Positions 6,733 to 14,839 are shown, counted from the first letter of the stretch. The stretch: 27,841 bases of DNA from an uncultured Rickettsiales bacterium (GCA_913046825.1 CAJWTF010000037.1:1-27841), one strand, 5' to 3'. Notes: generated by a model from the letters alone, not told the origin. Numbers and translations are program-made.

Positions 6733-9000
6733 ATGAAATCCGATACTCCAGTTGTAAAAGATCTCGTGCTCATCGGCGGTGGACATAGCCATGTCGCCGT
6801 TATGAAGAATTTCGGCATGAAGCCGCTGGCGGGCGTGCGGGTGACGCTGATCACTCGGGATGTTCAAACGCCATATTCGGGCATGCTGCCGGGATATATC
6901 GCAGGTCATTACGAATTCGATGAAACACATATCGACCTCCGGCCGCTGGCGATGTTTGCGGGTGCGCGAATCTATCACGAAGAAGCCGTCGGCATCGACC
7001 ATGTGAACAAGAAGGTGATTTGCCGGAACCGCCCACCGGTTGCGTTCGACATTCTTTCGGTAAATGTGGGCTCCACGCCCCATTTGGAGACGCCGGGTGC
7101 GGCGGAACATGTGACACCGGTCAAACCGATCAATAATTTTGTCGCCCGGTGGCAAGGTCTGTTCGACCGGGTTCGCGAACACGATGGTGAAATCCATATC
7201 GGCGGCGTTGGCGCGGGTGCAGGCGGCGTCGAGGTTTTACTGGCGATAGAACATCGGTTGCGCGGAGATTTCGCAGCAGCAGGACGGTCTTCCGATCATA
7301 TTAATTTCCATTTGTTCACGGACGCGGATGATATTCTCGTATCCCACAATCCGTCGGTGCGCCGGCGGTTCAATCGTGTGCTGCGCGAGCGCGGTGTCGA
7401 GGTACATACGGGTCATAAGGTTATCGGTGTTTCGGATGGCGAGATCGAGTGTGAGAATGGTGCGAACTTCAAGCTCGATGAAATTCTTTGGGTGACACCG
7501 GCAGGGGCAGCGCCGTGGCTCGAGAACGATACAAAGCTGAAACTTGACGATAGAGGTTTTATTGCAGTCAAGGAGACGCTCGAGACCGAATCCCATCCGG
7601 ATATCTTTGCGGCAGGAGATATTGCCTCGGTTGCGGCTCATCCGCGGCCGAAAGCTGGCGTGTTCGCCGTGCGGCAAGGGCCGCCTTTGGCAGAGAATTT
7701 GCGTCGTGCGCTGACGAGCCGCTCACTGAAGCCGTTCCGCCCGCAAAGCGATTTCCTCAGTCTCGTTTCCACCGGGGACAAATATGCGGTGGGGTCAAAA
7801 TGGGGCCTAGCGCTTGAGGGAGAATGGGTCTGGAAGCTTAAGAACTGGATCGACTGGCGTTGGATGAGTAAGTACCAGGACTTGCCGGACATGGAAGAAG
7901 AGGCTGGGGTCGACATCGCCGCCGGTCTGGCCGATGCAGCGGCGATGAAGGAAATTTCCGCCATCGCCATGCGCTGCGGTGGGTGCGGGGCCAAGGTCGG
8001 CACTGACGTTCTCTCCCGTGCCTTGCAACAGCTGGAGCCGGTAAAGCGACCCGATATTTTGATTGGATTGAACGAGCCGGATGACGCTGCCGTCGTCGAA
8101 GTGCCACCGGGTAAGGTCATGGTGCATACGGTCGATTTCTTCCGCGCTTTCGTTGACGATCCATATATCTTCGGCCAGGTGGCCGCCAATCATGCGTTGG
8201 GCGATGTGTTTGCGATGGGGGCGGAACCGCAATCGGCGCTCGCCATCGCATCAGTTCCGTTCGGGCCCGAAGCCAAGGTCGAGGAAGCGCTCTTTCATAT
8301 GATGTCGGGCGCGATGAATGTCCTGGCGGATGCGGGAGCGTCGCTTGTCGGTGGGCATACGAGCGAAGCATCGGAGTTGGCGTTGGGCTTTTCGATCAAC
8401 GGCTTGGCCGACCGGGAGAAGATCCTGCGTAAGGGCGGCATGCGGCCGGGCGATAAACTAATTCTGACCAAGCCTATTGGCACGGGAACCTTATTCGCCG
8501 CGGATATGCGAGGCGACGCCAAGGGACGTTGGATTGACGATGCCTTAATGTCGATGGTGCAATCCAATCGAATTGGCTCGGAGATTCTTTTCGCCGGGGG
8601 GGCGACCGCCTGTACCGATGTGACCGGCTTCGGCCTTCTTGGCCATTTGGTCGAAATGGCGAAGCCGTCGGAAGTGGACGTTGAGCTGGAATTGCAAGCA
8701 TTGCCGTTACTCGACGGGGCGTTGGATTGTGTGCGGAACGGGATATTCTCCTCCTTGCAGCCGCAAAACGTCCGATTACGCCGCGCCATTCGAGGCGACG
8801 CAAATGGTGGCCGTGAGTCGGAAATACTGCCGTTGATTTTCGATCCGCAAACCGCAGGCGGACTTTTGGCCACGGTGCCGGAAGCGGAAGCGGGAAATTG
8901 CGTCGAGACGCTGCGAAAGGCCGGTTATCCGACGGCGACCATCGTCGGCAGTATCTTACCGCAAAGCGATCACCTGGAGCCGATCACGCTGGTTGGTTGA
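6733..9000 (+). CDS. senC: SenC-like selenide, water dikinase: N-terminal FAD/NAD oxidoreductase fused to SelD
   Basis: SelD makes selenophosphate from selenide and ATP. This 755-residue protein has two parts. Residues 1 to about 395 form a pyridine nucleotide-disulfide oxidoreductase: FAD motif LIGGGHSHVAV near residue 12, NAD motif VGAGAGGVE near 160, and the ATG-type FAD motif HPDIFAAGDIAS near 285. Residues from about 405 form SelD: RCGGCGAKVG with Cys418 and Lys421 aligned to the catalytic Cys17 and Lys20 of E. coli SelD, then DDAAVV, VGGHTSEA and DPQTAGGLLA. The active site uses Cys, not Sec. SelD fused to such a flavoprotein is a known arrangement. Neighbours SenB, SenA and EgtD point to a role in selenoneine synthesis, but it may also serve selenocysteine formation. 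It overlaps senB tail to tail by 17 bp. Confidence 0.9.
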   Translation: MKSDTPVVKDLVLIGGGHSHVAVMKNFGMKPLAGVRVTLITRDVQTPYSGMLPGYIAGHYEFDETHIDLRPLAMFAGARIYHEEAVGIDHVNKKVICRNRPPVAFDILSVNVGSTPHLETPGAAEHVTPVKPINNFVARWQGLFDRVREHDGEIHIGGVGAGAGGVEVLLAIEHRLRGDFAAAGRSSDHINFHLFTDADDILVSHNPSVRRRFNRVLRERGVEVHTGHKVIGVSDGEIECENGANFKLDEILWVTPAGAAPWLENDTKLKLDDRGFIAVKETLETESHPDIFAAGDIASVAAHPRPKAGVFAVRQGPPLAENLRRALTSRSLKPFRPQSDFLSLVSTGDKYAVGSKWGLALEGEWVWKLKNWIDWRWMSKYQDLPDMEEEAGVDIAAGLADAAAMKEISAIAMRCGGCGAKVGTDVLSRALQQLEPVKRPDILIGLNEPDDAAVVEVPPGKVMVHTVDFFRAFVDDPYIFGQVAANHALGDVFAMGAEPQSALAIASVPFGPEAKVEEALFHMMSGAMNVLADAGASLVGGHTSEASELALGFSINGLADREKILRKGGMRPGDKLILTKPIGTGTLFAADMRGDAKGRWIDDALMSMVQSNRIGSEILFAGGATACTDVTGFGLLGHLVEMAKPSEVDVELELQALPLLDGALDCVRNGIFSSLQPQNVRLRRAIRGDANGGRESEILPLIFDPQTAGGLLATVPEAEAGNCVETLRKAGYPTATIVGSILPQSDHLEPITLVG

Positions 9001-9943
9001 GCTCGCTCAAGACGCGTTTCCATTCGTCCAGCTCGCGCTTCTCCGTAAACATCGGTTTCAGCGCACGGATCTGCGCAGCCAGCCGCTTTAAAAACTTCGG
9101 CTCGTCTTCCAATCGCATCAATAATGCCCGCAGGGCATTCTCGTCTTCAACGGGGTAATACCCTTCGTAATCGGTACCAAGCAGGCCGACATTCCCGTCG
9201 ATCTTCGAGGCGATGACCGGCAGTCCCGCCATGATCGCCTCCGAGACGACATTGGCGCCGCCTTCCATGCGGGATGAGATAACCATCGCGCGGGCGCGGG
9301 CCATGCGTTGGCGAACTCTCCAGTGGGGTATCTCACCAAGCCATTGATAGCGCGTGTTCTCCCGCATTTCTTTTTCTGCGGACTTAGCGAAGGAGGGGTC
9401 GATGGCTTTCCCCATATGCACAATCTGGGTTTTATAGCGTGTGTCGAGGCCCCGCACGGCCATTGCCGCGCGAAAGGGGTCTTTCTCGTCGCGGAGGTGG
9501 CCCGCGACCATGATTTCAAATTCACGCGCTAACGGCGTTTGGCGTTTCAACGGCGCGGCAGATTGGCGGATGACGTGCAATTTCGAGCGCTGCGATTTTG
9601 GAATCGAATGTCCCACCAGATCGTGCAGGCAGACCAGCAAATCAGCGAGTTCCATTGAGCGCAGAGTTTCCTCTGGGTTACTTTCTTGGAATCGGTATAT
9701 ATCCGTCCCCGCAAGGCAGAGGATCAGCGGCCCTGCGGGAAATACTTCATGGTATTGCTCGATTGCCCCGGCACTCCGCCAGGCATGGATGGCCAGCATT
9801 GCGTCGCTCGGCGCGCCGTCGTATTCGGTAAGGGTCCGAGGTTTATGGCCAAGTTTTTTAAGAACTGTTGACCAACGGTTCGCGGTCGCGCGGTTACCGG
9901 AGAGGTCACCCTTTTTGGCCGGTGTGATAATGGTGATTTTCAT
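8984..9943 (-). CDS. senB: SenB-like selenosugar synthase (TIGR04348-type glycosyltransferase)
   Basis: A 319-residue GT-B glycosyltransferase. It starts KITIITPAKKGDLSGNR, has CLAGTDIYR near residue 77, MVAGHLRDEKDPFRAA near 145, and the donor-binding stretch SSRMEGGANVVSEAIMAG near 222-239 with the two glutamates of GT4-type enzymes. From memory these are hallmarks of the TIGR04348 family, which includes SenB. In characterised systems SenB couples selenophosphate with UDP-GlcNAc to give a selenosugar. The gene order supports this: SelD, this gene, an EgtB homologue and EgtD. It runs opposite to its partners, with a 17 bp overlap with senC and only 24 bp between its start and the senA start. 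No clear Shine-Dalgarno sequence is seen. Confidence 0.88.
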   Translation of the reverse strand: MKITIITPAKKGDLSGNRATANRWSTVLKKLGHKPRTLTEYDGAPSDAMLAIHAWRSAGAIEQYHEVFPAGPLILCLAGTDIYRFQESNPEETLRSMELADLLVCLHDLVGHSIPKSQRSKLHVIRQSAAPLKRQTPLAREFEIMVAGHLRDEKDPFRAAMAVRGLDTRYKTQIVHMGKAIDPSFAKSAEKEMRENTRYQWLGEIPHWRVRQRMARARAMVISSRMEGGANVVSEAIMAGLPVIASKIDGNVGLLGTDYEGYYPVEDENALRALLMRLEDEPKFLKRLAAQIRALKPMFTEKRELDEWKRVLSELNQPA

Positions 9944-9967
9944 GAAAATGCGATTGAATTGGATACG
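9944..9967. promoter_or_regulatory. 24 bp gap between the divergent senB and senA start codons
   Basis: Only 24 bases separate the two ATGs, too few for two separate promoters. Neither gene has a clear Shine-Dalgarno sequence; GGA sits a few bases before senA. Either promoters lie inside the opposite gene, or senA-egtD is transcribed from upstream through the antisense strand of senB. No -35/-10 pair can be assigned within the gap. Confidence 0.5.
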
Positions 9968-11275
9968 ATGAGCGAAAGACTGACTAAAGACACCCTAGTC
10001 GCCAATCTAATGGACGCAAGGGCCCGGACTATTGAATTGGTGCACGGCCTCGACGACGACCAATTGATGGGCCCGCGTCTCGATATCGTCAATCCGCTGT
10101 TGTGGGAGATCGGGCATCTTGCGTGGTTCCATGAGTATTTCGTCCTGCGGCGGATCGACGGCAAAGACCCGATCTTGCCGCAGACGGACAAACTCTACAA
10201 TTCGATGAAGGTTCATCATGACACAAGGTGGGATATAGAGCTGCAGGACCTGCATGGGACCTTCCAGTACATGCGGGCGGTCGAGGACGCGATGATCGAA
10301 CGGCTGGGCGACGGTGAGGCGAGTGAAGAGGAAACGTACCTCTATCAACTGACAACCTTTCACGAAGATATGCATGACGAGGCGTTTACCTATACGCGTC
10401 AGACGCTTGGATACCCGGCGCCTGAATTCCGCGTGGCACGTGATCAATCCGCGCCAACGATGGGCGCGCATCCGGGTGATGCGGAGGTGGCGGGCGGCAC
10501 CATTACGTTGGGATCTAAGCAGGATGGCGTTTTCATCTTTGATAACGAGAAATGGGCGCATGAGGTGGCGGTCGAACCGTTCCAGATCGCAAAAGCGCCG
10601 GTGACTAATTCGGAATTCTTGGCATTTGTCGATGACGGGGGCTACCGGGACGAACGCTTCTGGGACAGCAAGGGCTGGGAGTGGCGCGAATTGGAGAATG
10701 CGGAATGTCCCGTTTACTGGCGCCGGGGAGAGGACGGTGGATGTTGGACACGTGCGTTCGATACGGATGTTCCCTTGCCGCCAAATCAACCGGTGAGCCA
10801 TGTCAATTGGCATGAAGCAACGGCGTGGTGTCGCTGGGCGGGTCGTCGCCTTCCGAGCGAAATCGAGTGGGAAACGGCTGCCTCATATGGACCCGAGGCA
10901 GGTGAGCTTTTATTCGAAGCGCCGAAATCGAGGTTTCCGTGGGGCAAGGCTATCGGTTTTAGCACTCCTGCTAACCTGGATGGCAGACATACGGGATTGG
11001 TCGATGTCGCCGCCTATCCGGATGGGGACAGTGCCTTCGGATGTCGCCAGATGATCGGCAATGTTTGGGAATGGACGGCGAGCGACTTCGTCCCGTTTCC
11101 CGGGTTCTCTGTCGATCCATACGAAGATTATTCAAAACCATGGTTCGGCACTCGAAAGGTACTGCGTGGCGGAGCCTGGGCGACGCGGGGGCGGATGATC
11201 TCTAACACCTATCGGAATTTCTTCACGCCAGACCGCCGGGACACCATTTGCGGCTTCCGAACATGTGCGATTTGA
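9968..11275 (+). CDS. senA: SenA-like selenoneine synthase (EgtB-type non-haem iron enzyme)
   Basis: The 435-residue protein has an N-terminal DinB-like domain and a C-terminal formylglycine-generating-enzyme-like domain, the EgtB architecture. The likely iron ligands are His50 (in EIGHLAWFHE) and His132 and His136 (in FHEDMHDE). The C-terminal part has SHVNWHEATAWCRWAGRRLPSE near 277-298, GNVWEWT at 364-370 and RGGAWATR near 400. EgtB oxidatively joins a thiol to hercynine; its homologue SenA uses a selenosugar instead. The YNSMKVHHDTRW segment and the neighbouring SelD and SenB genes favour SenA over ordinary EgtB. The start at 9968 (ATG) is preferred to an upstream TTG at 9959. egtD follows closely. 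Confidence 0.85.
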   Translation: MSERLTKDTLVANLMDARARTIELVHGLDDDQLMGPRLDIVNPLLWEIGHLAWFHEYFVLRRIDGKDPILPQTDKLYNSMKVHHDTRWDIELQDLHGTFQYMRAVEDAMIERLGDGEASEEETYLYQLTTFHEDMHDEAFTYTRQTLGYPAPEFRVARDQSAPTMGAHPGDAEVAGGTITLGSKQDGVFIFDNEKWAHEVAVEPFQIAKAPVTNSEFLAFVDDGGYRDERFWDSKGWEWRELENAECPVYWRRGEDGGCWTRAFDTDVPLPPNQPVSHVNWHEATAWCRWAGRRLPSEIEWETAASYGPEAGELLFEAPKSRFPWGKAIGFSTPANLDGRHTGLVDVAAYPDGDSAFGCRQMIGNVWEWTASDFVPFPGFSVDPYEDYSKPWFGTRKVLRGGAWATRGRMISNTYRNFFTPDRRDTICGFRTCAI

Positions 11276-11330
11276 CGGCAAAAGGGGCAGCCCGTTATGT
11301 TACCATTCCTGTCGCAACCGTGTCCCCCAA

Positions 11331-12302
11331 ATGTCTGAATCAGCTCTAGCGTCCTTTAGCGATCTTTCACCTGCGGAAGATGATTTCCTCGGCGATGTGG
11401 TCGCGGGATTGTCCACAACGCGCAAAACTCTGCCATGCAAATTTTTCTACGATGAGGTGGGCTCGCGGATATTTGACCAGATTTGCGTATTGCCAGAATA
11501 CTACCCGACCAGGACCGAAACCGCGCTGATGCGGGCGAAAGCTGCTGAAATGTCGGCCGCGATCGGACCCAAGGCACAGGTTCTTGAATACGGCTGCGGC
11601 TCTATCGAAAAGGTTCGTGTCTTGCTAGATGCCATGGACAATCCGGCATCTTACATCGCAGTGGATATTTCACGCGAACATCTGCGCATGGCAGCGGAAA
11701 CGCTGGCGCGAGACTATCCGTTTATCCAGGTTCACGCTATTTGCACGGATTTCTTGCAGCCGTTTGACGTTCCGGCGAGCCAACCGGACCAACGCCGGGT
11801 GGCGTTCTTTCCGGGCTCGACTATCGGGAATTTCGAGCCGTCGGCCGCTAGGGAATTTCTGTTGCGGATTGCTGCTCATGTGGGCCCAGGTGGGGGGCTA
11901 TTGATTGGTGCAGATCGTAAGAAGGAAGAAACCATCCTTCACGCCGCCTATAACGACGGTGCGGGTGTTACGGCGGCGTTCAACTTAAACCTTCTGACCC
12001 GAATTAATGCGGAACTTGGTGGCAATTTCGATGTTGATGGGTTTCGCCACGAGGCACTCTACAATGCTGTCGATGGACGGATTGAGATGCATTTAGTGAG
12101 CGTACGGGATCAAACAATGCAAGTTGGTGGTCATCAATTCTCGTTCGCCGAAGGTGAGACGATCCACACCGAAAATTCGCACAAATACGAAATCGAAGAA
12201 TTCCAGGCACTCGCGGGCGAAGCGGGATTTGTCTCTAAAGCCGTGTGGTCGGATGCCCAGGATTTGTTCAGCATTTACTACGTGGAATTGCCAAGCACTT
12301 AA
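11331..12302 (+). CDS. egtD: L-histidine N-alpha-methyltransferase (hercynine synthase)
   Basis: EgtD uses three S-adenosylmethionines to trimethylate histidine to hercynine, the precursor of ergothioneine and selenoneine. Family motifs in the 323 residues: KFFYDEVGSRIFDQICVLPEYYPTRTE at 38-63 given here in two parts (FFYDEVGSRIFDQI, then LPEYYPTRTE), SAM site LEYGCGS at 85-91, and FFPGSTIGNF at 159-168, which contributes to histidine binding. The ATG at 11331 gives the normal N-terminus (SDLSPAEDDFL), but no good Shine-Dalgarno sequence precedes it. A GTG at 11265 in the same frame would overlap senA by 11 bp and add 22 atypical residues. Translational coupling with senA is plausible. The stop overlaps the convergent hydrolase gene by 4 bp. 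Confidence 0.93.
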   Translation: MSESALASFSDLSPAEDDFLGDVVAGLSTTRKTLPCKFFYDEVGSRIFDQICVLPEYYPTRTETALMRAKAAEMSAAIGPKAQVLEYGCGSIEKVRVLLDAMDNPASYIAVDISREHLRMAAETLARDYPFIQVHAICTDFLQPFDVPASQPDQRRVAFFPGSTIGNFEPSAAREFLLRIAAHVGPGGGLLIGADRKKEETILHAAYNDGAGVTAAFNLNLLTRINAELGGNFDVDGFRHEALYNAVDGRIEMHLVSVRDQTMQVGGHQFSFAEGETIHTENSHKYEIEEFQALAGEAGFVSKAVWSDAQDLFSIYYVELPST

Positions 12303-13180
12303 TCGGCGAGGAAGCCCTTCACCAGCCCCACGAATTCGTCCAACCTGTCGTGATGCACCCAGTGCCCGGCGCCTTCGACATTGGCGATTTCGGCATTCTG
12401 GAAATGCTTAGCGCGGCCATCTTCGGTCGGATCACTGGCCCAGCTTTCCGTGCCGCGGACCAATAAGGTCGGACAGGTAATCCGCTCCCAGAGTTTTTGT
12501 CGCTCAGATTCTGGGAAACCGAAAGGAGAGCGGATGCGGGTATAATTGTCGTATTTCCAGCTATAGGTTCCGTCCTCGTTTTGGTTGACGCCGTGGACGG
12601 TCAAATGCCGGGCCTGATCGGGAGTTAAATGAGGGTTGGCCGCTTGCATACGCTGGAAAGCTTCTTCGACAGTGGGGTAGCGACGGGGAACGCGGCCGGA
12701 AATGCCGCGCGTGAAGTTGATCCATTCGGTTACCCGGTCCGCCGGTGCTTTACTCTCGCGCTCTTTTACGTCGTCCGGCGGCCAACCGAGACCTTCGATG
12801 GCGACGAGCTTTCGGACTGTCTCCGGATAGATCGCGGTGTATTGCAAGCTGATTGAGCCTCCAAGTGAGTGTCCGATGATGGTGATCGGTTGGTGCTTGG
12901 TTTGATGGAGAAGTTGCGCGATGTCGTAGACATAATCGGAGAGGCCGTAACTACCGCCGATCATCCATTGAGAATCGCCATGGCCGCGCAAATCTGGCGC
13001 AATGATATGCCAGTCCTCGCGGAGCGTCTCCGCAACCCAGTCCCAATTACGGCAATGGTCTCGCCCCCCATGGACCAACAATAACGGTGGCGCATCCTGG
13101 TTGCCCCAATCCACGTAATGCAGTCGCAGCCTCTGCGAAAAATAGGAATGGGATGTCGGTCCTGGGATGTCGATGGTCAT
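12299..13180 (-). CDS. Alpha/beta hydrolase
   Basis: A 293-residue alpha/beta hydrolase with oxyanion-hole motif LLLVHGGRDHCRNWD near residues 33-47, DLRGHGDS near 63, nucleophile Ser105 in IIGHSLGGS, and a probable catalytic His in EGAGHWVHHD close to the end. The start at 13180 is chosen because AGGAG lies six bases upstream; the frame stays open to 13279 but the extra 33 residues lack conserved character. Substrate unknown (esterase, epoxide hydrolase and haloperoxidase relatives share this fold). It lies downstream of the selenoprotein peroxiredoxin on the same strand and may be the last gene of that group. Convergent with egtD, overlapping by 4 bp. Confidence 0.85.
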   Translation of the reverse strand: MTIDIPGPTSHSYFSQRLRLHYVDWGNQDAPPLLLVHGGRDHCRNWDWVAETLREDWHIIAPDLRGHGDSQWMIGGSYGLSDYVYDIAQLLHQTKHQPITIIGHSLGGSISLQYTAIYPETVRKLVAIEGLGWPPDDVKERESKAPADRVTEWINFTRGISGRVPRRYPTVEEAFQRMQAANPHLTPDQARHLTVHGVNQNEDGTYSWKYDNYTRIRSPFGFPESERQKLWERITCPTLLVRGTESWASDPTEDGRAKHFQNAEIANVEGAGHWVHHDRLDEFVGLVKGFLAD

Positions 13181-13288
13181 GCGGACTCCTGGCGCGCGCG
13201 GTAGATCAAAATCAATCGGGGGCCCGCTATATGAAGGGCCATCGGTATGTAGTGATTTATCTGCGCCCTGCCAAGACACCTGTGGTGC

Positions 13289-13762
13289 TTAATCGCGCGA
13301 TGTGTAGAGCGTGATCAATTTCACCGCATCTCCCGGCTCTACGCGCCCGATCGGGCCTGAACTGTAGGTCGCTGAGACGACGCTGCCGTCTTTTCGGAGA
13401 ATGAATTCGGACGGTTGGATGATTTCTCGCCCTTCATCCCACCATGCGCCGAACGATTCGCCTTGTTCCCGCGTCATGTCGACAGCCACAGGATAACTGA
13501 GGTCGGCTTGGAGTTCCGGTAACTTGTCGGCTCCGTCGACACTGCCCGCTAGTACGACCCTCGCGCCCGTGGCCGCGAGCGCTTCTTTCTGTGCTTCATA
13601 GCCGGCTAACTGCCGGCGACAGTAGGGTCACCAGTGCCCTCGATAGAAAAGGACGATGTTGTAATTCGCCTCAAGATTGCTTTTCAAGTCGAAGGATCCG
13701 CCACCGGCAACATTGACCGTCAGGTCTGGGAAGATATCGCCCGCGTAAAGTTTTTTACCCAT
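13289..13762 (-). CDS. Peroxiredoxin-like selenoprotein with in-frame TGA (Sec45) in a U-P-Y-C motif
   Basis: Read through one TGA, the frame gives a 157-residue AhpC/TSA-type protein from an ATG at 13762 (GAGG upstream) to TAA at 13289. The TGA at 13630-13628 falls at residue 45 in VLFYRGHW-U-PYCRRQLAGYE. Relatives have HWCPYCRRQL, so the stop replaces exactly the peroxidatic Cys, and Cys48 would be the partner of a UxxC redox pair. The rest of the thioredoxin fold (ARVVLAGSVDG, PVAVDMTREQGESFGAWW, EFILRKDGSVV) is intact on both sides with no other defect. A hairpin immediately downstream fits a bacterial SECIS. SelD is encoded 4.6 kb away. Alternatively this is a Cys-to-stop pseudogene, which I consider less likely. 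Conventional gene calling would give only the C-terminal 66 residues. Confidence 0.85.
13601..13630 (-). promoter_or_regulatory. Candidate bacterial SECIS element following the TGA codon
   Basis: On the coding strand the TGA (13630-13628) is followed by ten bases, then GCCGGC, loop AGTTA, GCCGGC. The stem is six GC pairs (13617-13612 with 13606-13601) and may extend with weaker pairs after one mismatch. The loop begins 16 bases after the TGA and has G in its second position. Both fit the general description of bacterial SECIS elements (a short stem, apical loop about 16-37 nt after UGA, G among the first two loop bases). SelB binding is inferred only. Confidence 0.65.
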
Positions 13763-13849
13763 TAATGCCTCGTTTGATTTTGCCTCACCCATGCGGGCAA
13801 GGATATGAAGTGTGAAATAATGCGAAGTCCGGCGCTCTGCAATGAAACT

Positions 13850-14836
13850 TTATGTGAGCGCCTTCCGCACTGTTTGGGCAAGAAGCTCGACAATACTTGC
13901 GTGAACGTCGGGATGCATGCCGTCGGCAGTCGCATCCAACATACCAGACATGCCGTCCACAAGCCCGGCAGAGGGGGAGAAATTGAGTAGCCTGCGCTCA
14001 GCTTCGGGCGTGTGTGCAAGTGCCGGGTTGTTCCGCAGGATCGCAAGCGCTGCGGCGATGGCATAGCAACCCCAATTGGAGACACCGGACGGCAAGAGCA
14101 CATCCGTCGCCATTTCCGCGCAGAGCACTTCCCCATGGGGGATATGTTCCGCTACGGCGGCTTTGACCGCACCCATGCCGATTTCGTTACCGCCGTCACC
14201 GATCCCAATTGTCGGAATGCCTTGATCTTGTGCGTATTCGACGATGTAATCAAGTTTTTCGCGCCCGGCGCTATAGTCCTGGCCGAGTGCGTTGCGATAG
14301 GTGCCGTCGGCGGAAAGCCCGGCACGCTCGCAAGCGATGACTGCTTTCGGTGAATATGTGCTCAAAAGCGCTTTCGCGGCGGCGCGAGCAGCATCGTCTT
14401 CAATGGCGCCATTCTCCATGACTGCGACGCCGGTAAAGCGGGGCAACGAGGTGGCGGTGCGGGCTTGTTCGTGCGAGACGACATTCAGGCCCGCGAACTC
14501 CACCATACGGGCGACACGTTCGCGAATGGAAGCGTCGACGATAATAACCGGAATGGCGTTGAAGCCTTTGTTGAGCGCGCGCGCGAGGACGGCGGCGCCG
14601 ATGGGACCGTCATTCTCCGCGATATCGGGCGATACACCTGCGCGTGTCAGTGATCCTGTGACAATGAAAACGCTATCGCCCGCCTCCAAACCGTTTAGAT
14701 ACTTCGCCGCCGTATAAGCAAGTGGACCGTCTACCAAGGCCCGAGCTGGTTCGAACAGGCCAGAGACACCTCTGCCGCCGACATCCAGGCAAACGATGCG
14801 GTCGATCAAATCAAATTGCGCACTGTGGTCGGTCAT
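13850..14836 (-). CDS. D-glutamate cyclase-like protein (DUF4392)
   Basis: A 328-residue protein resembling the DUF4392 / D-glutamate cyclase C-terminal domain. Visible motifs include FIVTGSLTRAGVSPDIAENDGPIGAAVL near residues 57-84 (given here as VTGSLTRAG and ENDGPIGA), IACERAGLSADGTYRN near 167, and IGIGDGGNEIGMG near 215, a glycine- and acid-rich active-site loop. The mammalian enzyme converts D-glutamate to 5-oxo-D-proline; the bacterial role is mostly unknown. The start has GAGG about 10 bases upstream inside the end of the dehydrogenase gene, and only three bases separate the genes, so they are almost certainly co-transcribed. The selenoprotein gene follows after 87 bp. Confidence 0.75.
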   Translation of the reverse strand: MTDHSAQFDLIDRIVCLDVGGRGVSGLFEPARALVDGPLAYTAAKYLNGLEAGDSVFIVTGSLTRAGVSPDIAENDGPIGAAVLARALNKGFNAIPVIIVDASIRERVARMVEFAGLNVVSHEQARTATSLPRFTGVAVMENGAIEDDAARAAAKALLSTYSPKAVIACERAGLSADGTYRNALGQDYSAGREKLDYIVEYAQDQGIPTIGIGDGGNEIGMGAVKAAVAEHIPHGEVLCAEMATDVLLPSGVSNWGCYAIAAALAILRNNPALAHTPEAERRLLNFSPSAGLVDGMSGMLDATADGMHPDVHASIVELLAQTVRKALT

Positions 14837-14839
14837 AGG

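Noticed and set aside
13762..14136. A 124-codon minus-strand frame immediately upstream of the peroxiredoxin
   Set aside because: It is a shifted frame of the D-glutamate cyclase-like gene with no protein-like composition.
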